DNA of 64,000 nucleotides from JAANXG01 sp963731035 (GCA_963731035.1 CAVSUY010000011.1:1-64000), one strand, 5' to 3'. Positions 43,832-53,098 are shown, numbered from the stretch's first letter. Notes: generated from the letters alone by a model not told the origin. Made by a program: numbers and translations.

Positions 43832-44435
43832 TTTCGACAACACGCTCGTCACCTACGACGAGGTGTTCCTCGCCGCCGCGCGGCAACGTGGCTTTGTGGG
43901 AGCCGGGTTCGCCGGTCGCAAGAAGGCCGTCAGAGACCGTATTCGCCTTCTGCCGGACGGGGAATTATCGTGGCGGCGGCTGCAAGGATACGTCTACGGC
44001 AGGGGAATTGTTGATGCGACGATGTATGATGGCGTCGACGCTTTCTTGCGTCTATGCCGACGCGAGAATGTTCCCGTCGTGATTGTCAGCCACAAGACCG
44101 AGTATGGGCATTTCGATCCGGACCGCGTGAATTTGCACGAAGCCGCCCGCGCGTGGATGGCGGCGTATGGCTTTTTTTGCAAGAGCGGTTTTGGCATTCA
44201 GCCGGACGACGTCTATTTCGAGGCGACAAGGGACGAAAAGCTTGCGCGCATCGCGGAGCTTGGCTGTACGCATTTCGTTGACGATCTGCAGGAAGTGCTC
44301 ACCGATCCGAAATTTCCCTCGGGCGTTGAGCGAATTCTATTCACAGAGGAAGATATCCCCGCGAACGCGGCGGGCTGCAATGTCTGCCCGACGTGGCGCC
44401 ATGTCGAGGAGCTGATTTTCAGTGCCCTCAGGTGA
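43800..44435 (+). CDS. HAD-superfamily phosphatase-like protein
   Basis: 211 residues from ATG 43800. Motif I RIGLDFDNTLVTYDEVFLAA (nucleophile Asp and DxDNT), motif II VIVSHKTEYG, a Lys in DEKLARIAEL and motif III THFVDDLQEVLTDP. Together with the isomerase and kinase/nucleotidyltransferase it could supply the heptose-1,7-bisphosphate phosphatase step (GmhB role), although it is not GmhB-like in detail. Overlaps the previous gene by 32 bp and the next by 14 bp. Confidence 0.8.
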   Translation: MSEAAIRIGLDFDNTLVTYDEVFLAAARQRGFVGAGFAGRKKAVRDRIRLLPDGELSWRRLQGYVYGRGIVDATMYDGVDAFLRLCRRENVPVVIVSHKTEYGHFDPDRVNLHEAARAWMAAYGFFCKSGFGIQPDDVYFEATRDEKLARIAELGCTHFVDDLQEVLTDPKFPSGVERILFTEEDIPANAAGCNVCPTWRHVEELIFSALR

Positions 44436-45444
44436 TGCCGGCTTGACCCAAGCGCAGGAGGTTGTCGGGACGCTCGTCAAAGGCCCCGCGCAGGTCAAGC
44501 ATTTGGTGACCGGCGGCCGCAACAGCCGAATCTATCACGTGCGTTGCCCACAAGGCGAATTCGCGCTCAAACAGTATCCGTCACGTGCGGACGATCCCCG
44601 CGACCGGCTTGCCACCGAGGTGGGAGCGCTGGACTTGATGAAGCGTCACAAGATCGATATCGTTCCGCGCGTGATCGGCGTCGACCCCGACCAGGGCTTT
44701 GCCTTGCTCAGCTGGATCAATGGGACAGAAGTCGTTGATATCGCCGATTCCGACATAGACGCGGCGGTCGCCTTTTTGACGGCTGTGCACGGCATGCGGA
44801 ACAGCCCTTGGGCCAAAGCGCAACCACTCGCATCGGAAGCCTGCCTGTCGGGCGCCGAAATCGAGCGGCAGATCGTGGCGCGCCGCGACCGACTGCGGAA
44901 GATTTCCGGCGAGCCTGACCTCGCGGCATTTCTCGATGGGCCGTTCGCGGCCGCACTGGAACAGGCGCTGACGGCCGAAAAATCCGGGGGGCAGGCCGCG
45001 GGCCTTGATTTTGAGGCCGAATTGTCTCGGGAATGGCGCGCGTTAGTGCCATCTGACTTCGGGTTCCATAACAGCTTGCGCCGTCCGGATGGGTCCTTGG
45101 CATTCGTCGATTTCGAATACTTCGGTTGGGACGACCCGGCGAAGATGACCGCCGACCTCATGTTGCATCCGGGGCGGGTGCTCGGTGCCTTCCAAAGGCG
45201 GAAACTTCGCCAGTTGACAGAGCGCCTCTATGGCGAAGATCGGTTTTTTGGGCCGCGGTTGACTGCCTATTTTCATCTGTTCGGCCTGCGTTGGGTGCTG
45301 ATCCTGTTGAACGAGTTTCTTCCGGAGCGCTGGCAGCGTCGGGTGCTTGCTGGTGCGAGTGAAGACTGGGCCGCAGCGAAGGCCGCGCAACTTGCTGGTG
45401 CGGCCGCCTTTCTGGCGGCGCTGCCGGAAAAATTGGAGGGCTAG
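44422..45444 (+). CDS. Aminoglycoside/choline-kinase-like phosphotransferase
   Basis: 340 residues from GTG. Protein-kinase-like fold: HLVTGGRNSRIYHVRCPQGE and FALKQYPSRA (nucleotide Lys), RLATEVGALDLMKRHKI, catalytic loop LVPSDFGFHNSLRRPDGSLA and the metal-binding VDFEYFGWDDPAK. The usual HGDxxxxN loop reads SDFGFHN, keeping Asp and Asn. It probably phosphorylates a sugar or small alcohol for the island's product. Confidence 0.82.
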   Translation: MPSGDAGLTQAQEVVGTLVKGPAQVKHLVTGGRNSRIYHVRCPQGEFALKQYPSRADDPRDRLATEVGALDLMKRHKIDIVPRVIGVDPDQGFALLSWINGTEVVDIADSDIDAAVAFLTAVHGMRNSPWAKAQPLASEACLSGAEIERQIVARRDRLRKISGEPDLAAFLDGPFAAALEQALTAEKSGGQAAGLDFEAELSREWRALVPSDFGFHNSLRRPDGSLAFVDFEYFGWDDPAKMTADLMLHPGRVLGAFQRRKLRQLTERLYGEDRFFGPRLTAYFHLFGLRWVLILLNEFLPERWQRRVLAGASEDWAAAKAAQLAGAAAFLAALPEKLEG

Positions 45445-45477
45445 CCCCCTACGGCCATTAGTGCCAAGGCTACACAT

Positions 45478-46299
45478 ATGCTCAAGCTCACGACTCCGCC
45501 GCTCGACCAGCGCTCGAAATACCTGCGCAAGCTGGTCGTGCGCACGCTTCAAGGTGGCGAGCGCGGGCACGTCGGTTCTTCGATGTCGCTCATCGAAATC
45601 ATGCGCGTGCTCTATGATGACATTCTGCGCTACCGGCCGGATGAGCCAAAGTGGCGGGATCGTGACCGCATGATCCTCAGCAAGGGCCATGGCTGTATCG
45701 CGCTCTATGTGATGCTGGCCGACAAGGGCTTCATCCCCATGGAGGCATTGGACACGTTCTGCCGCCGTGACTCGATCCTCGGCGGCCACCCGGAGGCGGG
45801 CAAGATACCGGGGGTCGAGGCTTCGACTGGCGCGCTCGGCCACGGCCTGTCGATCGGCGTTGGGATGGCACTTGCCGCGCGCATGCAGAAGCGCGATAGC
45901 CAGGTTATCGTGGTCACGGGTGATGGCGAGATCAACGAGGGTTCGATCTGGGAGGCGGCAATGTGCGCTGGCAAGCATCACCTCTCCAACCTGACCGCCG
46001 TGATCGACTACAACAAGATTCAGTCTGCCGGCCCGACGCGCGACATTCAGGACCTCGAACCGCTGCTCGACAAGTGGCGCGCGTTCAATTTCGCCGCCAT
46101 CGAAGTCGACGGCCACGATGTCGAGGCGCTACGCAAGGCGTTCCGCAGCCTGCCGCTGGACTCGGAGCGGCCGAGCGCGATCGTGTGTCATACGGTGAAA
46201 GGCAAGGGCATTTCATTCGCCGAGCACGACGCCACTTGGCATCATAAATCGAAGATCGACCAGGACGTACTGGCCAAGCTCTTCGCGGAGCTGGAGTAG
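45478..46299 (+). CDS. Transketolase, N-terminal subunit
   Basis: 273 residues, the normal size of the TPP-binding half in split transketolases. LQGGERGHVGSSMSLIEIMR, SKGHGCIALYVMLADKG, STGALGHGLSIGVGMALAAR and the TPP/metal motif VTGDGEINEGSIWEAAMCAG are visible. Works with the next gene to transfer two-carbon ketol units, for example making sedoheptulose-7-phosphate from pentose phosphates. Its presence in a sugar island suggests a dedicated supply of a C7 or branched-chain precursor. Confidence 0.92.
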   Translation: MLKLTTPPLDQRSKYLRKLVVRTLQGGERGHVGSSMSLIEIMRVLYDDILRYRPDEPKWRDRDRMILSKGHGCIALYVMLADKGFIPMEALDTFCRRDSILGGHPEAGKIPGVEASTGALGHGLSIGVGMALAARMQKRDSQVIVVTGDGEINEGSIWEAAMCAGKHHLSNLTAVIDYNKIQSAGPTRDIQDLEPLLDKWRAFNFAAIEVDGHDVEALRKAFRSLPLDSERPSAIVCHTVKGKGISFAEHDATWHHKSKIDQDVLAKLFAELE

Positions 46300-46302
46300 A
46301 CT

Positions 46303-47253
46303 ATGCGTCAGACCTGCCTCAACATGGTCCATGACCTTGCCAGGCGCGACGAGCGCGTATTGTTTATTGGATCCGACCTCAGCCCCGGCCTGCTGGCCGA
46401 CATGAAGCGGGAGATGCCCGAACGCTATTACATGGAGGGCGTCAGCGAGGCGAACGTTGTCGGTATGGCGGCCGGCCTCGCCGCAGAGGGCTATGTTCCC
46501 TTCGTCAACACTATCGCGACGTTTATAACGCGGCGCTGCTACGAGCAGGTCGCCGTTGATCTGTGCCTGCATGACCTGCCGGTACGGCTCATCGCGAATG
46601 GTGGCGGGCTGGTGTACGCCCCGCTCGGCCCGACGCATCTGGCGATCGAGGATATCGCCATCATGCGCGCCCTGCCGAACATGGCCGTCACAGCGGTTTG
46701 CGACGCCGACGAAATGATCCGGTTGATGAACACCACCATCGACTGGCCGCATCCGATTTATATCCGGCTCGCCAAGGGTGGCGATCCGGTGGTCAGCCGC
46801 GAAGAGCTTGGCTTTACCCTTGGTAAAGCCATTCCGATACGGCGCGCACGCTCGCGGGGCTCGGTGGTGCTGATGTCGACCGGCGTGATGACCACCAATT
46901 CGCTGGCGGCCACCGAGCTTCTTGCCCAGGAGGGTATCGACGCGTCGGTCGTGCATTTCCACACCATCAAGCCGCTCGACAACGAGGCGGTGCTCGACTT
47001 CGCGCGGGACGCCGAGCTCGTCGTCACGGTGGAGGAAGGCGTGCGCACCGGAGGGTTTGGTAGCGCAGTGACCGACGTCATCATTGATATTCTTGGGACG
47101 GCCGCACCGCAGATCAAACGGCTTGGGCTCCCGGACGAATTTCCGCACAACTACGGCCGGCAGGACGAGTTGTTCGACATTTACGGGCTGCTCCCGCAGC
47201 AGATCGCCGCGAGCGTGGCCGGCGCTTTCAAGGAGAAGGAAACAGTGGCGTAG
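46303..47253 (+). CDS. Transketolase, C-terminal subunit
   Basis: 316 residues, three bases after the N-terminal subunit stop. The catalytic Glu lies in YYMEGVSEANVVGMAAGLAA. FITRRCYEQVAVDLCLHDLP, LTHLAIED-like PTHLAIEDIAIMRALPNMAV and the C-terminal VTVEEGVRTGGFGSAVTDVI are characteristic. Forms the heterotetramer with the previous gene product in the cytoplasm. Confidence 0.92.
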   Translation: MRQTCLNMVHDLARRDERVLFIGSDLSPGLLADMKREMPERYYMEGVSEANVVGMAAGLAAEGYVPFVNTIATFITRRCYEQVAVDLCLHDLPVRLIANGGGLVYAPLGPTHLAIEDIAIMRALPNMAVTAVCDADEMIRLMNTTIDWPHPIYIRLAKGGDPVVSREELGFTLGKAIPIRRARSRGSVVLMSTGVMTTNSLAATELLAQEGIDASVVHFHTIKPLDNEAVLDFARDAELVVTVEEGVRTGGFGSAVTDVIIDILGTAAPQIKRLGLPDEFPHNYGRQDELFDIYGLLPQQIAASVAGAFKEKETVA

Positions 47254-47310
47254 CGCTACGGTACGCCGCCAGCTCTTGTTGCGACGCGCAGTGCGCACTT
47301 TTCGATCGAG

Positions 47311-48201
47311 ATGACGATGTGGTTGCTTGTAGGTGGTGATTCCGAGATTGGGGCGGCAACACGCCGCTTTCTGCAAGCGCAGGGCATTGCTTCAGCCGCC
47401 ACGACACGGCGCCCGGAGCGAGTTGCCGGCGATCGGCCATTTCTCGATCTATCGCGGCCGCTCGATGACTGGGAGCCGCCGGCCGGGACCAGGGCAGCCT
47501 GTATCTGCGCCGCCATCGCTCGCATTGCCGATTGCGACGCCGATCCGCAAGGGTCGTTCGAGGTCAATGTGACGCAGACTGGTGCGCTCGCCGATCGTCT
47601 GCTCGCGCGCGACATCCCTGTGTTGCTGTTGTCGACCAACCAGGTTTTCGATGGCACCGTACCCAATGTCGCGGCCGACGCACCGACCTGTCCCGTTACC
47701 GAGTACGGACGACAGAAGGCGCGCGCCGAGGCCGCATTCCGCGGGCACATGGAGCGCGGTGCGCCGGCGGCAATCCTGCGGCTTGCCAAGGTGGTCTCGC
47801 CTGACATGCCGCTGATCCGCGGTTGGATGGATGCGCTTGCCGGCGGCAATGCGATCCGGGCGTTCAGCGATATGACCATGGCGCCGGCGGAGACTGCCAC
47901 AGTCGCTGCGGCCATCGCGGCCCTGATGCAAGACGCCGCGTCCGGCCTGTTCCAGCTCACCGGCCCGCGCGATTTGTCCTACGCAGATATTGGTCGCCAT
48001 ATTGCGCAAAGGGTCGACGCCGATCCGGACCTGGTGATGGAAGGTCGGACAAGCGACGCCGGATTGCCCGGGGGTTCGGCACGATCCCACACCACGCTCG
48101 ATTCGTCCCGCTTGCGCGAAGCATATGGCATTGGGGCACCGGACGTGAATGAGATCATCGATGCACTGATAGATCTATCCGAGCCCAAACGTTCAAAATA
48201 G
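47311..48201 (+). CDS. RmlD-like sugar-nucleotide reductase/epimerase
   Basis: 296 residues. NAD(P) motif LLVGGDSEIGAATRRFLQAQ, VLLLSTNQVFDGTVPNVAAD (the S-T-x-x-V-F-D-G motif of dTDP-4-dehydrorhamnose reductases) and YGRQKARAEAAFR (Tyr-Lys). Smaller than classic epimerases, like RmlD. It likely reduces a 4-keto sugar nucleotide in the island's pathway. Last plus-strand gene before three minus-strand genes. Confidence 0.82.
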   Translation: MTMWLLVGGDSEIGAATRRFLQAQGIASAATTRRPERVAGDRPFLDLSRPLDDWEPPAGTRAACICAAIARIADCDADPQGSFEVNVTQTGALADRLLARDIPVLLLSTNQVFDGTVPNVAADAPTCPVTEYGRQKARAEAAFRGHMERGAPAAILRLAKVVSPDMPLIRGWMDALAGGNAIRAFSDMTMAPAETATVAAAIAALMQDAASGLFQLTGPRDLSYADIGRHIAQRVDADPDLVMEGRTSDAGLPGGSARSHTTLDSSRLREAYGIGAPDVNEIIDALIDLSEPKRSK

Positions 48202-48253
48202 CACGGGGTCATCTGCATGATGACCGTACGAGCCGTCTCGTCGAGGTCGAGTG

Positions 48254-49303
48254 CTAGTGGTCGGCCACGTTCAGCAAAACCCGTCCGGCGGCGCCGCAGC
48301 GCACCATGTCCAACGCTTCGTTGATCTGGTCCAGCGTGAACTTGTGCGTGATGATGCCATTCAGCGACAGCCGGCCTGCTTTGATCAGGCGGACCAGCCG
48401 CGGAATGTCGATGTGCGGGGCTGCGTCGCCGCCATGCGAGCCAGTCAAGATCTTGTTGAAGTGGATCGGCAAGGTGTAGATCGTCACCTTATCGCTCGGC
48501 ACACCGACCAGTACGCACGTCCCATCCGCATGGGTGAGGTCGTAGGCCTGCTCGATGACCGATTTGACGCCGGTGGTTTCGATCACCTTGTCGGGCCCCT
48601 CGGCGCCTACGATCTCGCGGATCGCCGCCGGGACATCCTTGACCCCATTGGGATTGAGGCAGTGGGTCGCCCCACGCGTCATGGCCATTTCCAGCTTGCT
48701 GTCGACGAGATCGATCGCGACGATCGGATACGCGCCGGCAAGCTGCGCGAATTGCACGACGTTGAGGCCGACGCCACCGGTTCCGAACACGGCGACGGAC
48801 TCCCCGGTCTTTACCTTGGCGTCATTGGCGATGATGCCGGCCGCGGTGGTGACCGCGCAGCCAAGTAGCGGCGCGACCTCGAGATCGAAGTCTTCCGGAA
48901 TCGGCGTCAGACGGTTCTCGGAAACCACCGCGTAGTCGTTGAAAGTCGTCACCCAGCCGGCGTTGAGCTTCTGGCCGCGCCACTTGTAGGACGGCGGCAC
49001 GCACTGGATGCCGAGGCTCGGCCGCCAATGCATGACGACCGTATCCCCCGGCTTGACGTGCACGACGGCGGGACCCGCTTCGACGACCTTGGCCGAGGCC
49101 TCGTGACCCAACAGGTGCGGAAGAAACTTGTCGGGGCCCTTGGCCGCCGCAATCTCGTTCAGCTGCGCGCCGCAGATCGTCGTGTGGAGGACCTCAACCA
49201 ATACCTGGCCGGGAGCCAGCGATTCGGGAAGCTCGATCTCGTCGGTGATCAGGGGCTTGCGGGATTCCGCCAGGATGGCCGCTTTGGCTTTTTTGATCTG
49301 CAT
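48254..49303 (-). CDS. MDR-family (zinc-type) alcohol dehydrogenase
   Basis: 349 residues from ATG 49303. Catalytic-zinc region VLHTTICGAQLNEIAA and LPHLLGHEASAKVVEAGPAV, NAD motif VAVFGTGGVGLNVVQFAQLA, and the C-terminal LNGIITHKFTLDQINEALDM. The four structural-zinc cysteines are missing, as in sugar-type members related to DOIA dehydrogenase. In this context it probably oxidises or reduces a sugar hydroxyl. Its start lies near the stop of the upstream methyltransferase gene (15 bp gap). Confidence 0.85.
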   Translation of the reverse strand: MQIKKAKAAILAESRKPLITDEIELPESLAPGQVLVEVLHTTICGAQLNEIAAAKGPDKFLPHLLGHEASAKVVEAGPAVVHVKPGDTVVMHWRPSLGIQCVPPSYKWRGQKLNAGWVTTFNDYAVVSENRLTPIPEDFDLEVAPLLGCAVTTAAGIIANDAKVKTGESVAVFGTGGVGLNVVQFAQLAGAYPIVAIDLVDSKLEMAMTRGATHCLNPNGVKDVPAAIREIVGAEGPDKVIETTGVKSVIEQAYDLTHADGTCVLVGVPSDKVTIYTLPIHFNKILTGSHGGDAAPHIDIPRLVRLIKAGRLSLNGIITHKFTLDQINEALDMVRCGAAGRVLLNVADH

Positions 49304-49317
49304 TGTGCTGACAGTTC

Positions 49318-49983
49318 TTATTCGAAGTAGATGAATTCGTAGTCGCCGGTATAGCCGAAGTGGTTGTACAGCCAGATCCACTCGGACGTATGCATGATCG
49401 ACTCGGCGGTCAGCGCCCAACACTCGAGATTGAACTGCTCGCGCTCGTTCCGGAAGGCCTCGAGCATGATGTACTTGTTCTTACCGACGCGCTCGATCTC
49501 CTGGACCGCCGTCTCGAGCTCGAAAAGACGCAGGTTATGCAAAGTGGCGAGCGAGATCACGAGATCGAAAGCATTGTCGCCGAACGGGTAACGGTCCTGG
49601 GCGCGATAGCGGAAGAGATACGGCTTGATGTTCTCGCGGGCATCGGCGAGGCCGTGCTTGGAGATGTCGAAGCCGGTCACCTGCAGATTGGGAAGAATCT
49701 TCTTCATTTCGTAAAGCAGAAACGCCTTGCCGCAACCGACGTCGAGCACCTTGTCGCTGTCCTTCAGGCCGTAGATGTCGATCAGCGCCTGCGCGACCGG
49801 CGCCCAACGGCCTTCAATGAACTTGTAGCCGCCATAGCCGTAACGACGGTCCCCATCCCAATAATCCACCTCGTATTCCTTCGCCTTGAGCATGCAATGA
49901 ACTTTGTCGTCGTTCATGCGCGCGAGATAGTCGCGCTTGGTCGCCTTATGCAGCGGCGTCACGATTTCCAGCAGCCGACCCAT
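49318..49983 (-). CDS. Class I SAM-dependent methyltransferase
   Basis: 221 residues. KVLDVGCGKAFLLYEMKKIL (motif I), QVTGFDISKHGLADARENIK and NAFDLVISLATLHNL (motif II) identify it. The N-terminal YWDGDRRYGYGGYKFIEGRW resembles methyltransferases of sugar-nucleotide clusters. Same strand as, and 15 bp from, the dehydrogenase, so probably one transcript modifying the same sugar. Confidence 0.85.
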   Translation of the reverse strand: MGRLLEIVTPLHKATKRDYLARMNDDKVHCMLKAKEYEVDYWDGDRRYGYGGYKFIEGRWAPVAQALIDIYGLKDSDKVLDVGCGKAFLLYEMKKILPNLQVTGFDISKHGLADARENIKPYLFRYRAQDRYPFGDNAFDLVISLATLHNLRLFELETAVQEIERVGKNKYIMLEAFRNEREQFNLECWALTAESIMHTSEWIWLYNHFGYTGDYEFIYFE

Positions 49984-50227
49984 TTACGTTCGCTCCAGTA
50001 AGATTTGGGATGCCTTGGCCCGGTTTGGACCTCGCATCTGGGGGTACACTTCCTCCCCGGAGGTGCCCGAAGAGGCGGGGAAAGTCATACCACGCGGATA
50101 GGAAGGATAACCCACATACCCGATGTCCGAAAGGCGCCGAGAAGTTTCCGCGATCCTTCACGCATGTTGATTCAATTCCGCTGCCGGCAGGCTGTCTATG
50201 TCCGACCCAATTTATCCGCAACTGCCC
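49984..50227. other. Intergenic stretch
   Basis: No gene. 50094-50140 (GCGGATAGGAAGGATAACCC) weakly resembles 1613-1660. Should contain the promoter for the two minus-strand genes that follow in transcription order. Confidence 0.3.
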
Positions 50228-51133
50228 CTAGTGCTTCACGACGAGTCCTTGGCCGGTTGGCAGTTCCAGGATTGCGTGACCGCGTGATGCCATAAAGCGA
50301 TCCTCGGCTTCACGCTGCCGACGGAACACCTCCCAACCATAGTCGTCAAACACGATGACCCCGCCGGGAACGACACGGTCGAATAGCACCTCCAGCACTT
50401 TGACCTCCGCCGCAGGAGAATTGAGGTCAATGTGAAGAAATGCGATCCGCTCGGGCATTACTGCAGAAAGAGTATCGGGCAGAAAACCGCGAATGATGCG
50501 CACATTGGGATTATCGGCAAAGCGCTTACTCACCGCCTCGAATATCCCGGGCTCGCCATAAACCTTATTGGCGAAGTCGAAAAAACCAGGATTCTCGGGG
50601 TAATCGTCGGCGCTCGATAACTCGCTCGAAAAACCCTCGAAGCTATCGTAAAGATAGTAGGTGCGGTCGCGCAGCTCATCGGCAAGGACTGTGGACACCA
50701 CCCAGGCCATATCGCCTTTGAACACCCCGCACTCAACCAGGTCCCCTTCATGGGCGAGCCCGCACCGAGCTGCCCAGATTAAGGTGTGGAGCCGCCACGA
50801 GATCGTATCGGGCGTATCGTAGGCGTCATAGACGTGAGACCCGCGGATTGCCAAGTAGGCGTCCCGGAAGGCGGCACTATCCAAAAACCCGCGCGCCTTG
50901 CCCAAAGTCAGCATCCTATCGCCCCAAAAGACGGTCTCGTGATAGGGGGTGACTAGTCGATCGATAATCTTGCTGAACAAAGTAGCACGTTCACTTTCGG
51001 TGGGCTTTGCGGCAAGAAACGTATCGATAGCGTCGAGAGGGTCCGCACTTCCCCGGGGCCGCTTCCGGATTTCCGATTCGGCAGAATTATCAACTCGCCT
51101 AAAAACGCGCGACAATTTTGACAAAATTGACAT
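50228..51133 (-). CDS. TylF/MycF-like macrocin O-methyltransferase family protein
   Basis: 301 residues. EGDLVECGVFKGDMAWVVST (motif I of TylF-type enzymes), YYLYDSFEGFSSELSSADDY, and IAFLHIDLNSPAAEVKVLEV followed by GGVIVFDDYGWEVFRRQREA (metal-binding Asp pair). These enzymes O-methylate sugars of antibiotics and surface glycans. N-terminal 60 residues are basic and poorly conserved. It lies between intergenic DNA and a decayed methyltransferase/glycosyltransferase cassette. Confidence 0.85.
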   Translation of the reverse strand: MSILSKLSRVFRRVDNSAESEIRKRPRGSADPLDAIDTFLAAKPTESERATLFSKIIDRLVTPYHETVFWGDRMLTLGKARGFLDSAAFRDAYLAIRGSHVYDAYDTPDTISWRLHTLIWAARCGLAHEGDLVECGVFKGDMAWVVSTVLADELRDRTYYLYDSFEGFSSELSSADDYPENPGFFDFANKVYGEPGIFEAVSKRFADNPNVRIIRGFLPDTLSAVMPERIAFLHIDLNSPAAEVKVLEVLFDRVVPGGVIVFDDYGWEVFRRQREAEDRFMASRGHAILELPTGQGLVVKH

Positions 51134-51353
51134 TCCTCGCCGGACTTCCGGTATGTGCGCAATTGCGCGCCTTCATATATGGTATCGGCCGGTCGCCGGG
51201 GCGCTTGCGACGGCGTCAAGAAACGTCCGCACAGTATATTCGAAAGATTGACGCTCCTGCATCGGCTACTTGTCAATCCTGCTATGCAAAATCATAAGGT
51301 GTCAATCAACCAAATCCATAGGACTTTCTTATGAGCGAATCAACAAAGACCGT

Positions 51354-51830
51354 AAGGCCCAGTATTCGCCCCTGTTCGATGTCAAGGACAAGCACCGGAT
51401 TACCCGCTTGGGTCTCATGGTCAATGAGTCCGACGCGGTCGCCTGGATCGGGGGACTCGACCCTGACCTTGACAAGGCACGTAGAATACTGCAGCTCGTG
51501 CCCGATAAACTGACAGTAGACCCCGTCTTCCCGAAATGGTACCCGCACCTCTTCCAGCAACGCTGACGCTTCGCCGTAGCGCGGTTGGCGCTGGAACATT
51601 GCCCGCCGGATCGGGCGCTTCTTTTGGGGACGGCGGCTCAATCCGCGCGCGATCGAAACGTGCTGGGGGCCGCATGCAGACTGCCGTGCCCGCTGGCACG
51701 CTTCATTGCGTTGGCTTGGCTTTGGTACAGGTTTCGTCCATACCGGCTGGGAACGCTGCTGAGCACTTTCGCCGCTCGACTCTGGGAGAGAAGCCGCCGC
51801 AGTCCTGTCATCGGTACGACCTAAGGGTAT
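51354..51830 (+). pseudogene. Decayed fusion of methyltransferase and glycosyltransferase genes
   Basis: 51354-51430 reads KAQYSPLFDVKDKHRITRLG then LMVNES, close to residues 14-40 of the methyltransferase at 33408 (PQYSLLSDVKEKHGIARLGL). 51510-51545 reads VDPVFPKWYPHLFQQR, close to ADPVFPQWYADAYRNR of the glycosyltransferase at 34152. A TGA stop at 51564 falls where that protein has Trp. Beyond it, RFAVARLALEHCPPDRALLL and later segments track its C-terminus. This is an internally deleted, dead copy of the gene pair that opens the island. Confidence 0.7.
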
Positions 51831-51848
51831 CAGTTATAGGAAACGAAA

Positions 51849-52814
51849 ATGAATAAGTTGGAAGACTATGCCGCCTTCGAGGGGATGACTCCGTGGGCGG
51901 GCGAGGTCCCGCTGGGCTTCAGCGTCGATTTCCTGGGCACCCTCACCGACGCCAATTTTCGCACCATGTTCGGCGTCGACCCGTCAAAGACCGGCGGGCA
52001 TCACGTGACGACACGCCTCCCGGTGATCGAGGACGGCGAAGGCTGGTTCGAAGCGGTCAACTGGATCGAGGCAGCACGCGCGGCGCGCGACCGATTCGTC
52101 ATGATCACGCTCGGCGCATGCTATGGGGCTCAAGCAGTTGGCAGCTGCCGCGCCCTGCAGCACCTCAATCCGATGCCGTATAAGCTGGTGGCCGTCGAAC
52201 CGGAACCGGGCAACTACGAATGGACGCGCAAGCACATGCGCGACAACGGCATCGACCCTGACGAGCAATGGATCGTCAAAGCGGCCATCAGCGACGAGAA
52301 CGATCCCGTGCTGTTTCCGATCGGGTCGCCGGGCTGGGGCGCGCAGAACTGTGTCTCGACCAACGAGCTGGCCGCACGCAAAATCTACGCCGAACAGATC
52401 ATTTCTGCCGGCGCCGCCGAGGAGACCTTGCGCAACCTCATGCTGACCAACAGCACGGGCATTACCAAGGATCTGCTTCCCGGCCACGACCTCCCCTCCG
52501 AGATCAAAATGGTCAGCGCGGTGACCTTGAAAGACGTGCTCAGTCCCTTCGATGTCGTCGATTACGTTGAATCCGACATCCAGCAGTCCGAGATCCTGGT
52601 ATTTCCGCCCTTCATGCAGTTGCTGAAACGGAAGGCGCGGCGCGTACACCTAGGTACGCACGGCCGCGACGTTCATCATTCACTGCTGCGGCTTTTCGAA
52701 GCCGATAAGTGGGAAATCATTTTCAACTACGAACCCAACGCCAAATTTGAATGCTCGCTGGGAAGCTTCGAATGCAATGACGGCGTCCTCACGGTGAGAA
52801 ATCCAGATTTATGA
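51849..52814 (+). CDS. FkbM-like methyltransferase
   Basis: 321 residues. FVMITLGACYGAQAVGSCRA (motif I variant), LVAVEPEPGNYEWTRKHMRD (acidic loop plus residues contacting SAM) and the late motif VVDYVESDIQQSEILVFPPF, where FkbM proteins have D-x-x-K-x-D-x-x-G. Terminal region LGTHGRDVHHSLLRLFEADK is also FkbM-like. It probably methylates a sugar. Last convincing gene of the island; stop overlaps a short frame (ATGA). Confidence 0.8.
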   Translation: MNKLEDYAAFEGMTPWAGEVPLGFSVDFLGTLTDANFRTMFGVDPSKTGGHHVTTRLPVIEDGEGWFEAVNWIEAARAARDRFVMITLGACYGAQAVGSCRALQHLNPMPYKLVAVEPEPGNYEWTRKHMRDNGIDPDEQWIVKAAISDENDPVLFPIGSPGWGAQNCVSTNELAARKIYAEQIISAGAAEETLRNLMLTNSTGITKDLLPGHDLPSEIKMVSAVTLKDVLSPFDVVDYVESDIQQSEILVFPPFMQLLKRKARRVHLGTHGRDVHHSLLRLFEADKWEIIFNYEPNAKFECSLGSFECNDGVLTVRNPDL

Positions 52815-53098
52815 GCATTTCCGAACTCACTGTATCAATTTCCGCTTCCGCACCACGCCACACAGGCAGCCTTAATGGACGCACCCTGAGAGAAGAGCTG
52901 GAGGATCTCCTCCTGTTTTTCAGGCACCCAGACTTCGCCGAACTTGGAAGGACGACCCCGGAACATGGTACCGACCGGTTCGCTGCTCTGCTTCTTCGAG
53001 GCCAGCATGGGCTCTATCTTGGGCTGCTATATGGTGTGAAGAAAGTAATACAAAGTGTTACCTTGATTTCAGGTGCACGCCGGCCCGGTAGTCCGTAG
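52811..53098 (+). CDS. Short hypothetical frame after the FkbM-like gene
   Basis: 95 codons whose ATG overlaps the previous stop (ATGA), which favours translation. The composition is ordinary (REELEDLLLFFRHPDFAEL, HGTDRFAALLLRGQHGLYLG) but I recognise no family. The complementary strand also has a plausible helix-turn-helix-like stretch (RGRPSKFGEVWVPEKQEEIL), so the true coding strand is uncertain. Confidence 0.3.
   Translation: MSISELTVSISASAPRHTGSLNGRTLREELEDLLLFFRHPDFAELGRTTPEHGTDRFAALLLRGQHGLYLGLLYGVKKVIQSVTLISGARRPGSP

Noticed and set aside
45043..46116. A 357-codon minus-strand frame
   Set aside because: Antisense to the phosphotransferase and transketolase genes, no motifs.
46213..47376. 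A 387-codon minus-strand frame
   Set aside because: Shadow of the transketolase C-terminal subunit gene.
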